Shown: one piece after another, positions 6,234-11,667 of the stretch | Position numbering within the stretch: position 1 is the first letter of the stretch | Layout of the letters: each line of letters begins with the position of its first letter | From: Kangiella sp. | GTDB taxonomy: Bacteria; Pseudomonadota; Gammaproteobacteria; Enterobacterales; Kangiellaceae | Assembly: GCA_002733465.1 (NCBI GenBank) | Contig: NVVT01000031.1 | Location: forward strand, 1 to 11,910 | Direction: 5' to 3' | Length of the DNA: 11,910 nucleotides | Program-made: the position numbers and the translations under genes | The notes under the pieces: model-generated | The model's input: only the letters and a program-made list of their open reading frames with translations | Told to the model about the DNA's origin: nothing | Databases searched by the model: none

Positions 6234-6532
6234 GTACATTTACTTTAACACGACGCGCTAAAACTGATTTGAAATCTATCGCTAAGTTTACTGAAAAGCG
6301 CTGGGGTCGAGAACAGCGCTACATTTACATTAAACAATTTGATGACACATTTCATGTGCTTTCCGACACTCCCGAAATAGGTAACAACTGTGATTATATA
6401 AAAGCAAATTACCAAAAATTCCCTCAAGGTAGCCATATAATTTTTTACCAAAAAACTTCTCCTAATAACATTCAAATTATTCGTATTCTTCACAAAAACA
6501 TGGACGTACTTTCAAAGTTTGGTAGCTCATAA
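6230..6532 (+). CDS. parE: ParE-family toxin
   Basis: A 100-residue toxin of the RelE/ParE superfamily, full length. Characterised ParE proteins inhibit DNA gyrase. The family pattern is visible in LTRRAKTDLKSIAKFTEKRWG (6-26), the QFDDTFHVLSDTPEIG helix and loop (36-51) and the C-terminal strands SHIIFYQK and IQIIRILHKNMD. The ATG overlaps the end of parD. The gene runs into the neighbouring attC: its TAA stop (6530-6532) is made by the TCATAAC core at 6527-6533, so its last codons are bound to the recombination site sequence. Confidence 0.92.
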   Translation: MSTFTLTRRAKTDLKSIAKFTEKRWGREQRYIYIKQFDDTFHVLSDTPEIGNNCDYIKANYQKFPQGSHIIFYQKTSPNNIQIIRILHKNMDVLSKFGSS

Positions 6533-6601
6533 CGCCAAGTTTTGCAGATGCTGACAGGCGCGAAGCGACTGTTAGCAATCTGCAACAACGTCTGGTTATA
6601 T
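6527..6601 (-). repeat. attC site of the second PsbP/Mog1-like cassette
   Basis: The cores are TCATAAC (6527-6533) and GTTATAT (6595-6601). The arms AGTTTTGCAGATGCTGACAG and CTGTTAGCAATCTGCAACAACG pair strongly, capped by a GGCGCGAAGCG loop. Length is 75 bp. One of the clearest sites in the array. Confidence 0.9.
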
Positions 6602-6611
6602 GAGTTTATCA

Positions 6612-7175
6612 TTAAAATAGAAAATAATTTAACATAGTGCCTGCGATTGGATATAACTTTTCCCACTCGCTTTCGGGAGCTTCAAAAGAAATGAAATACA
6701 CGGCGTCTTTATCATCCATACCTATTGATATGTGATGTACAATTGTTTTAATTCCTGAATTATCTGAGAGCGTACGGACAATATTCATATCAGATGGTCC
6801 ACCTTTAACAACGCCCGCTTTCAAAACTTCATTTTTATCAATGATTTTTTGTACAAATTGCTTAGCGTATTGTGAAGGTTTCATGGAAATATTTTTTGTG
6901 GAGAACGAAGGCAGATAATTAACCGAAAACCCTACTGAAAACCTACCTTTGCCATTAATATCCTCGCGCGAGATAAATAAAGCGTTTGTACCGTCCCTTA
7001 TTTCTTCTTTTACGTACCAATTATCAGGCTTAAGAAATGTACCAGCTCCATTTTTTGCCTCGTACCAAGTAAACCCCTCGGGAGTATCAGGAAGCTCATC
7101 AGCTAAAATATTTTGGCTTATTAAAGATAGTGCGAACACCATAAATAATACACTGCGGAAATTCATTGCTCGCAT
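6612..7175 (-). CDS. Exported protein, possible PsbP/Mog1-like fold
   Basis: A 187-residue protein with a signal peptide (hydrophobic residues 8-22, LADE at about 24-27), so probably periplasmic. The mature protein starts with PEGFTWYEAKNGAGTFLKPDNW, then a charged turn, FSVGFSVNY, a helix SQYAKQFVQKI, and ends with AVYFISFEAPESEWEKLYPIAGTML. The -W....F.KP..W- opening, central strand pair and final strand-helix match the layout of PsbP/Mog1/DcrB-like domains and of the gene at 3366-3974. The ATG at 7175 has AAGGA six bases upstream. It is the only gene of cassette 4. Function unknown. Confidence 0.7.
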   Translation of the reverse strand: MRAMNFRSVLFMVFALSLISQNILADELPDTPEGFTWYEAKNGAGTFLKPDNWYVKEEIRDGTNALFISREDINGKGRFSVGFSVNYLPSFSTKNISMKPSQYAKQFVQKIIDKNEVLKAGVVKGGPSDMNIVRTLSDNSGIKTIVHHISIGMDDKDAVYFISFEAPESEWEKLYPIAGTMLNYFLF

Positions 7176-7192
7176 TTCAAATCCTTTTCTTA

Positions 7193-7307
7193 ATATAACG
7201 TCGCGTTAACCGGAGTAGTAATGATGGCGGCTTTTTTGCGTGTTTTTGCGTGTTTTTGCGAAAAAGGTGACAGCATTACGGAGTCCGTGTTGAACGCTTG
7301 GTTATGA
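7193..7307 (-). repeat. Longest attC site, with TTTTTGCGTG tandem repeats
   Basis: The cores are ATATAAC (7193-7199) and GTTATGA (7301-7307). The arms GCGTTAACCGGAGTAGTAATG and CATTACGGAGTCCGTGTTGAACGC pair well apart from inserted bases. The terminal loop (about 7232-7260) contains three TTTTTGCG units spaced by TG, a 10-bp tandem repeat. Length is 115 bp. It is the attC of the unknown-protein cassette at 7302-7760. Confidence 0.85.
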
Positions 7308-7760
7308 CTGATCATCAAACAAATGCTCGATGTTTTTTGCAGTATATATCCAGCATACAACGCTCCGCTCACCTCCATTCTTATATTGATCTCCCAAGTC
7401 AATTTTCAGATTTGGGAACGTATAACCATTCGTGTGTTTAAAATATCTGTGACCCTTAACCCTAAGCTTTAATGTTGCTAGTTTGATACTTCGTTCTATT
7501 TGTACATTTACACCTGAAATGAAAACAGCGCCTTCTAACACTTCAATTTCCGATAAAAGACCATCATCGAAATTAAGCCGAATATCTAAGCCCGACTCGA
7601 ATATATTACTATAACAATATTCATTAATACTCCTACCTTGAGAAGTAATCGAGTTCGGCAACAATACCTTGTCAATTTCCTCTTTCTTGGTATCAAAATA
7701 AATTTCTATTTTAGAGTCAGATGATTTAATGCCTCGGTCTTTAATATATTCCCAGTTCAA
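7302..7760 (-). CDS. Unknown cassette protein, possibly immunity-like
   Basis: A 152-residue soluble protein from TTG 7760, with AAGGA eleven bases upstream. The start is plausible because NWEYIKDRGIK is the natural beginning of the first strand. It opens with a strand, then DSKIEIYFDTKKEEIDKVL, the surface-strand-then-helix layout of many small polymorphic-toxin immunity proteins. Then come RLNFDDGLLSEIEVLEGAVFISGVNV and a mostly beta C-terminus. No signal peptide, membrane helix or catalytic motif is visible. I do not recognise a named family; the immunity link rests on its overall style and on the Imm33-like neighbour. The TAA stop lies inside the attC core. Cassette 3. Confidence 0.65.
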   Translation of the reverse strand: MNWEYIKDRGIKSSDSKIEIYFDTKKEEIDKVLLPNSITSQGRSINEYCYSNIFESGLDIRLNFDDGLLSEIEVLEGAVFISGVNVQIERSIKLATLKLRVKGHRYFKHTNGYTFPNLKIDLGDQYKNGGERSVVCWIYTAKNIEHLFDDQS

Positions 7761-7788
7761 TATTCAGAAGTTCCTTAATTTTAGGGGG

Positions 7789-7872
7789 TCATAACGTTTT
7801 TGTTTGGCGAAAATTACTGACGAAACCGATAGGTGTAGACAGTAATTTTTCGCCAACACAATTTGGTTAAGA
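7789..7872 (-). repeat. attC site of the Imm33-like cassette
   Basis: The cores are TCATAAC (7789-7795) and GTTAAGA (7866-7872). The arms GTTTGGCGAAAATTACTG and CAGTAATTTTTCGCCAACAC pair almost perfectly over about 18 bases around a 20-base loop. Length is 84 bp. It closely resembles the neighbouring site at 8216-8298. Confidence 0.9.
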
Positions 7873-8199
7873 TATAAGTTCGTTGTCAAACCATATATCC
7901 TCAAAGCCTTTGCGATCAATCATTATTCGGTAGCCAGGCTTTAAAGCTAAATACTTGAGAATGTGTGGGCAATATTTGTGTAAGTGTACTCCACACAAAG
8001 ACTGAAAGAATTCCGAATCATCTTTAAACTCGCCACCCCAAATAAACCAGCCAGATGTTCCTTTTTCATCTACATGTCTAAGAGCATGTAGAGGCTCACT
8101 CTCTAATGTTTGTAATGCAATACCCACCTTTTGGTCAAAATCGATCCCATAATACTCCGTACTATATTTTTCACAGAGTAGTATTTGCTCCTTGGTCAT
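7867..8199 (-). CDS. Imm33-like (DUF2185-type) protein
   Basis: A 110-residue soluble protein. The core GTSGWFIWGGEFKDDSEFF (47-65), then HKYCPHILKYLALKPGYRI and EDIWFDNELI, resembles what I remember of Imm33/DUF2185 proteins, which carry an SGW...G motif and a C-terminal P-x-L-x-L-P-G-x-R strand. Such proteins are predicted immunity factors against polymorphic toxins, though most are untested. The ATG at 8199 has AGGATAGGAA upstream. It is the only gene of cassette 2 and no toxin gene is nearby, so if it is an immunity protein it is an orphan. The TAA stop overlaps the attC core. Confidence 0.65.
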   Translation of the reverse strand: MTKEQILLCEKYSTEYYGIDFDQKVGIALQTLESEPLHALRHVDEKGTSGWFIWGGEFKDDSEFFQSLCGVHLHKYCPHILKYLALKPGYRIMIDRKGFEDIWFDNELIS

Positions 8200-8215
8200 T
8201 TCCTATCCTTCAATA

Positions 8216-8298
8216 TCTTAACGTTTTTAAGTTGGCGAAAATGACAGACGCGACGCAGGAGTCGGCTGTTAGTTTTCGACAACCTTTACTTGTTAATT
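8216..8298 (-). repeat. attC site of the first cassette
   Basis: The cores are TCTTAAC (8216-8222) and GTTAATT (8292-8298). The arms AAGTTGGCGAAAATGACAG and CTGTTAGTTTTCGACAACCTT pair with few mismatches. Length is 83 bp. The right core contains the stop of the lipoprotein gene. The left half shares TAACGTTTTT and TTGGCGAAAAT with the site at 7789-7872. Confidence 0.85.
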
Positions 8299-8727
8299 TA
8301 TTATTCCAAAACCTGGAACGGCTCTCTTTTCTATGTGTTCTGGATGGTACAAATCCATATATATGGTGAAATTTTTTATTTCCAAATTATTCACGCACTC
8401 GGCTTCATAAAGATCCAAAATAAACCCATAAGGCCCAATACCTACACTACCGGCTCTTTTAAAAGTTGGCGAGGAGTTATCATTGCAACTAAGACGAATT
8501 AAATAACTTCTTTCCCCCATGACACCATCTACACGAATAGGATTATTAGCAGAGCCTAGAGGATGTTTCTCTAACTCTTTAGGATTTGGTGGGACGGGCT
8601 CACCACCTTGAAGTCCGATCATCATCTGTCGTGGACTGAAACTAGTATTCTTTTTTTCAGCATGTTTATTGCTAGCGCATGATGAAAGCAATATTGATAC
8701 AAGAACTAATATTATAAATTTATTCAT
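8293..8727 (-). CDS. Lipoprotein of unknown function, first cassette
   Basis: A 144-residue lipoprotein: hydrophobic residues 4-14 followed by the lipobox LSSC with Cys17. The mature region is polar with a proline-rich GGEPVPPNPKELEKHPLG stretch (41-58), then ANNPIRVDGVMGERSYLIRL and a beta-rich half with two cysteines (Cys80 and Cys111) that could form a disulfide in the periplasm. I do not recognise a family. The ATG at 8727 has AAGGA five bases upstream. As the cassette next to attI it would be the most recent insertion and the best expressed from Pc, if the integron was active in the usual way. Confidence 0.75.
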   Translation of the reverse strand: MNKFIILVLVSILLSSCASNKHAEKKNTSFSPRQMMIGLQGGEPVPPNPKELEKHPLGSANNPIRVDGVMGERSYLIRLSCNDNSSPTFKRAGSVGIGPYGFILDLYEAECVNNLEIKNFTIYMDLYHPEHIEKRAVPGFGIIN

Positions 8728-8740
8728 TGTATTCCTTACA

Positions 8741-8747
8741 AATTAAC
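8741..8747 (-). other. attI core / first cassette junction
   Basis: AATTAAC on the + strand (GTTAATT in cassette orientation) followed by GC is the same core as in the attC sites. It is the last such core before the intI gene and has no attC-like paired arm to its right. That makes it the attI recombination core where cassette 1 is joined. The exchange point is next to C8747. Confidence 0.7.
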
Positions 8748-8822
8748 GCTGATTATGTTCAGTAAAGACACATATACTGCCACGTATTTCACCTAATTGT
8801 CTATTTTTCTTTTAAAATCAAT

Positions 8823-8850
8823 ATATTACATCAAAACCCTAAAATTTCAA
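8823..8850 (-). promoter_or_regulatory. Candidate cassette promoter Pc
   Basis: On the minus strand TTGAAA (8850-8845; 5 of 6) and TAATAT (8828-8823; 4 of 6) are 16 bases apart, pointing into the first cassette from about 75-100 bp before the attI core. That is a usual place for Pc. In such AT-rich DNA this could be chance. Confidence 0.35.
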
Positions 8851-8930
8851 CCGCAAAAACGCAAGTAAACAAACATATACAAAATATCTCATAATAGATG
8901 TTTATTATAAATCAATAAGTTAGCGAATAT

Positions 8931-8958
8931 TTGGCTAATGCTACGCAACCTATGTAAT
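8931..8958 (+). promoter_or_regulatory. Candidate intI promoter
   Basis: TTGGCT (8931-8936) and TGTAAT (8953-8958) are 16 bases apart, matching 4 and 5 of 6 consensus positions, and point towards the intI remnant about 60 bp downstream. No competing better pair was seen closer to the gene. Confidence 0.35.
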
Positions 8959-9019
8959 TTTTCACTTGCTATGTACTACTTGCACAGGTAGTGTAAATAT
9001 CATTAAAAGGAGCACTTTT

Positions 9020-9274
9020 ATGAAAAAGCCAAAACTACTTGTTCAACTAAGGATTGCATTGCGTTCTTTAAATTATGCGCTTTCTACTGAAAAAAGCTAC
9101 GTTGCTTGGGTTAGGCAATATATTCTTTATCACAATAAGCGACACCCAATAGAAATGGGATGTGTTGAGGTTGGTGAGTTCTTAAGCTATTTTGCTGTTG
9201 TAAAAAGTGAAGGCGGCTTGCCACCTATGAATTTCTTAAATACAATTAAAGAACCACGCGTACATTACGCATAA
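9020..9274 (+). pseudogene. intI: Truncated integron integrase (IntI N-terminus only)
   Basis: Residues 1-60 of the 84 encoded align by eye with the start of integron tyrosine recombinases: LLVQLRIALRSLNYALSTEK, SYVAWVRQYILYHNKRHPIE and MGCVEVGEFLSYFAVV correspond to the IntI core-binding domain (for example YSLRTEQAYVHWV, IRFHGVRHP and SSEVEAFLSWLA in IntI1). Normal length is about 320-340. Everything after that is lost, including all catalytic residues (Arg, Lys, His, Arg, Tyr), and the last ~20 residues (GLPPMNFLNTIKEPRVHYA) are not recognisable. The ATG at 9020 has AAGGAG seven bases upstream; an ATG at 8966 opens the same frame but has no ribosome binding site. The protein cannot recombine DNA. 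The gst gene starts 14 bp downstream. Confidence 0.85.
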
Positions 9275-9288
9275 AAAAGGAAAATAAT

Positions 9289-9918
9289 ATGAGCCTTACA
9301 GAATCAAAAGACTGCGATTTAATTCTTTACACTAACCCACAATCTCGAGGTCAAATAGCTCGTTGGATGATTGAGGAAACAGGCGCGGATTATCGGCAAG
9401 AAATTATTGAGTATGGCGATGCCATGAAATCTGATGATTTCTTAAAAATAAATCCAATGGGTAAAGTGCCTGCTATAAAACACAAAGGAAAAGTGATAAC
9501 CGAATGCCCCGCTATTTGCGCTTATTTGGCTGATGCATTTCCCGATGCAAGTTTAGCTCCTCCTCAAATGGAACGCGCGGATTATTACCGTTGGTTATTC
9601 TTTGCCGCAGGTCCTCTTGAGTCCGCAATCACTAATCGCTCGTTAAAAATAGAAATTTCGGACGAGCAACAGCGGATGGTTGGATATGGAAGTTATGAAA
9701 AAGTGCTAGATGTTTTATCCAGCGCTATTCTTGCAAATGACTACATAGCTGGTGAACAATTCTCGGCGGCTGACGTTTATGTTGGCTCTCATGTGATGTG
9801 GGGAATGATGTTTGGAACCATTGATAAACGTCCAGAATTTGAAGCTTATGTTGCTAAACTCACTTCTCGTTCTGCGCAGAGAGCCGCATCAGCTATTGAC
9901 ATGGAGTTAATGAAATAA
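9289..9918 (+). CDS. Glutathione S-transferase family protein
   Basis: A 209-residue cytoplasmic protein, normal for bacterial glutathione S-transferases, which conjugate or reduce substrates using glutathione. The thioredoxin-fold N-terminal domain includes LILYTNPQSRGQIARWMIEE (11-30), where Ser19/Arg20 sit at the usual active-site loop, then GKVPAI with the cis-proline Pro61, and VITECPAICAYLAD (69-82), the glutathione-binding TE-x motif with Cys at the usual Ser position. The helical C-terminal domain has the N-capping FSAADVYVGSHVMWG motif near residues 157-171. AAGGA precedes the ATG. It lies 14 bp after the truncated intI and is probably transcribed with it. It has no attC, so it is not a cassette. 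Substrate unknown. Confidence 0.9.
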   Translation: MSLTESKDCDLILYTNPQSRGQIARWMIEETGADYRQEIIEYGDAMKSDDFLKINPMGKVPAIKHKGKVITECPAICAYLADAFPDASLAPPQMERADYYRWLFFAAGPLESAITNRSLKIEISDEQQRMVGYGSYEKVLDVLSSAILANDYIAGEQFSAADVYVGSHVMWGMMFGTIDKRPEFEAYVAKLTSRSAQRAASAIDMELMK

Positions 9919-9973
9919 CTTAAGTGAAATAGCCTTCGCACAATGATTTTTAATATATAACCCTAACTTCCGC

Positions 9974-10006
9974 TACTCAAAGTGTAATTAATTTAAGCTT
10001 TGAGTA
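9974..10006. terminator. Possible intergenic hairpin between convergent genes
   Basis: TACTCAAAG (9974-9982) and CTTTGAGTA (9998-10006) are exact reverse complements around a 15-base AT-rich loop, between the ends of the + strand gst gene and the minus-strand transglutaminase-like gene, overlapping the last codons of the latter. The + strand continues with AATTTTC, a weak T run. It could end transcription in one or both directions, but the large loop and low G+C leave this uncertain. Confidence 0.35.
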
Positions 10007-10710
10007 AATTTTCTCCTAATCATTCTTACATTCAAATTAATCAAATGACGAAGTATGTATCGATATAATAAACCTCTAATACCTGAGAGGTTTGTACCAT
10101 AAAATTTATAAAACTGATCAGGGTTATCGTAAACACCAAAGTCATTATTAATGCCTTCCTTTTGGATATAGGTACTCTTGCCTTGCCAATCTACATTTGG
10201 CTCAGCCAGACATTTTGTTGCAATCCCAAATCCAGAGAAGGTTCCTTTCGAGTTATTATGCTTTAATTGAACTGATTTTAGTAATTTCGGGTCGATTATA
10301 AAACCTTCAAGATTTATCCATTCACCTTGAAAGTAAACCTCTACCCAACTGTGAATAATATTAGCTGGTGTGAAAAAATATAAATAGCTTGGTATCGCTC
10401 CCTTTTGCAAAGGTTTATCAATCGTAAAACCATGTAATCTACAGGGTATATTTAGCTTTCTAAATAACGCCATAATTAAATTCCCTTTTGTATTACATTG
10501 ACCATATCCATCTTTTAATACGCGACTAGCGGTCAAGTTATCTTCAGCATTGTAGCCAAATAGAATTTCATCTTTAACAAAATGATAGGCTTTTCCAATT
10601 TTTTCGTAGTCAGATAGGCGCTCCCATTTTCTTTCAGTTACTAGTTTTTCTATAGACGGTTCGTTGAAATCTATTATCTTTGTAGCTTCTAAATATTTAG
10701 CATCATTCAT
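9988..10710 (-). CDS. Transglutaminase-like domain protein
   Basis: A 240-residue protein with a transglutaminase-like/protease-like core. The triad is visible: Cys72 in DGYGQCNTKGNLI, His120 in IIHSWVEVYFQGEW and an acidic residue at Glu135 or Asp140 in LEGFIIDPKLL. The spacing matches bacterial Transglut_core proteins, which can be peptidases, amidases or cross-linking enzymes. There is no signal peptide, so it is probably cytoplasmic. The C-terminal half (about 150-240) is an uncharacterised extension ending in a basic helix. AGGA lies about ten bases before the ATG at 10710. It is convergent with gst and follows the araC-type gene in the same direction, 128 bp away. Substrate unknown. Confidence 0.82.
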   Translation of the reverse strand: MNDAKYLEATKIIDFNEPSIEKLVTERKWERLSDYEKIGKAYHFVKDEILFGYNAEDNLTASRVLKDGYGQCNTKGNLIMALFRKLNIPCRLHGFTIDKPLQKGAIPSYLYFFTPANIIHSWVEVYFQGEWINLEGFIIDPKLLKSVQLKHNNSKGTFSGFGIATKCLAEPNVDWQGKSTYIQKEGINNDFGVYDNPDQFYKFYGTNLSGIRGLLYRYILRHLINLNVRMIRRKFTQSLN

Positions 10711-10788
10711 GTTGTTTAATCCTGTTTAGTTTCGTTGGCACTAGATTAAACCTAATGAATTAAATAAACTTGAATAAACTGGCTAACA

Positions 10789-10870
10789 TATCTAACAGCC
10801 TGATTTATCTAACAGCCTGATTTATCTAGCAGCCTGATTTATCTAGCAGGCTGGTTTATCTGCTCTGATT
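10789..10870. repeat. 17-bp tandem repeat, four copies plus a partial
   Basis: TATCTAACAGCCTGATT occurs exactly at 10789-10805 and 10806-10822, with one change at 10823-10839, three further changes at 10840-10856, and a shortened copy to 10870. Copies 4 and 5 lie in the 3' end of the AraC-type gene, which supplies its stop codon; copies 1-3 lie in the intergenic region. CAGCCTG (10830-10836) and CAGGCTG (10847-10853) form a 7-bp hairpin in the transcript. It may work as a terminator or be an unstable microsatellite-like expansion. Confidence 0.85.
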
Positions 10871-11615
10871 GAATTTTAGAAATGATTGAACTGGGTGTCA
10901 TACCAAACATTTCTTTAAATACTCGCGACAAATGAGCCGAGTCAGAAAACCCAGCATGCTGTGCGCTAACGGTTAACGACTGGCCACTAAGTGCATACTT
11001 AATGGATGCTAGTAAACGACGCCATAAGATGTATCGTCGCCACGTGATTTCAAATTCCTCAACAAATAGATGTAAAAAACGACTTTCAGATAAATGCACG
11101 ATGTCTAAAGCTTTAGAAAGGCTAACCTCTTGCCAAATCCCTTTGAGATCAATTTCATCAAACCATTCTATTATTTTTTGTAGTCTCGGTTGTAACTGCC
11201 TTCCCATACAAGTGCTAACGTCTAGCAATTTTAAAAAAACTTCTACAAATTCCCAAGTGAAATCCATATTCAATTTGTTAGGAATTAACGGGGCGATGAT
11301 TTCTTTAGATAGACAATGAAAATTATTGTTATCCAAATACCGTTTAGCTAACCTTTTAGCCAAGTGACTCTCTGCTTCAATTAAAAAAATCAAACAACTT
11401 ACAGCTTCAACCCTATGCACTGTGTCGGGAGCAATAATTACACCTGCACAGTTTAGTTCATTACTATCGACAGAAAAATAAGCAGTATTTTTGTTGGATT
11501 GAGAAGATAGATTAAATACAACCTGTAAAACATGATGACAATGTTCATTAACCTGCTCTAAAGCTCCTCTCATCACAATAAGACCAGGTTTATGTAAAAG
11601 TTTTATTAAGCTCAT
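10839..11615 (-). CDS. AraC/XylS-family transcriptional regulator
   Basis: A 258-residue regulator. The N-terminal ~150 residues look like a cupin-type sensor (HHVLQVVFNL and APDTVHRVE, about 27-70). The C-terminal part holds two helix-turn-helix motifs: SLSKALDIVHLSESRFLHLF (165-184) and SLTVSAQHAGFSDSAHLSRV (213-232), then FKEMFGMTPSS, the AraC signature. It probably activates or represses nearby genes; the closest in the same orientation is the transglutaminase-like gene. The ligand is not evident. No Shine-Dalgarno sequence precedes the ATG at 11615. The last residues are encoded by the 17-bp tandem repeat, which may have replaced the original end. Confidence 0.88.
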   Translation of the reverse strand: MSLIKLLHKPGLIVMRGALEQVNEHCHHVLQVVFNLSSQSNKNTAYFSVDSNELNCAGVIIAPDTVHRVEAVSCLIFLIEAESHLAKRLAKRYLDNNNFHCLSKEIIAPLIPNKLNMDFTWEFVEVFLKLLDVSTCMGRQLQPRLQKIIEWFDEIDLKGIWQEVSLSKALDIVHLSESRFLHLFVEEFEITWRRYILWRRLLASIKYALSGQSLTVSAQHAGFSDSAHLSRVFKEMFGMTPSSIISKIQSEQINQPAR

Positions 11616-11667
11616 ACTATAAATTCAAATATTTTATTAATTCGCAATGGTTTATCACAGGGACTTA

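Larger units (their letters stand above)
1104..8746 (-). mobile_element. Integron cassette array, 12 complete cassettes
   Basis: Twelve short gene-containing units, all but one coding on the minus strand, are separated by sites with RYYYAAC and GTTRRRY-like ends and self-complementary interiors, as expected for attC. Cassette limits, taken at the C of each left-hand core, are 1104, 1758, 2601, 3284, 3999, 4480, 5076, 5846, 6533, 7199, 7795 and 8222, with the attI junction at 8747. An IntI N-terminus lies just to the right in the opposite direction, which is the standard integron arrangement. Stop codons often lie inside or within a few bases of the next core, leaving almost no spacer, as is typical of cassettes. 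The sites differ in sequence and length (45-115 bp), unlike the near-identical repeats of the Vibrio cholerae superintegron. Confidence 0.88.
8748..9019. promoter_or_regulatory. attI and divergent control region (272 bp, non-coding)
   Basis: AT-rich DNA between the first cassette and the intI start, with no supported ORF. It should contain the attI integrase-binding sites, but I cannot point to the direct repeats with confidence. A weak inverted repeat, ATAATA (8891-8896) and TATTAT (8903-8908), is present. No LexA box (CTGT-N8-ACAG) is visible, although many integron integrases have one. Both the cassette promoter Pc and the intI promoter should lie here. Confidence 0.6.

Noticed and set aside
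5850..6239. 129-codon minus-strand ORF over attC and parD
   Set aside because: It is antisense to parD and crosses the attC at 5840-5944. It has no ribosome binding site and a composition unlike a protein.
8106..8502. + strand ORFs across attC 8216-8298 and the first lipoprotein gene
   Set aside because: They run antisense to better supported genes and through an attC; no ribosome binding site or recognisable product.
8966..9019. Upstream ATG extending the intI remnant by 18 residues
   Set aside because: No ribosome binding site, and the extra residues do not match IntI. The ATG at 9020 has AAGGAG.
9275..9288. gst as a further integron cassette
   Set aside because: It lies on the intI side, in the intI direction, with no attC core on either side.
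10789..10870. CRISPR-like array
   Set aside because: The 17-bp units are directly adjacent, without spacers, so this is a simple tandem repeat.
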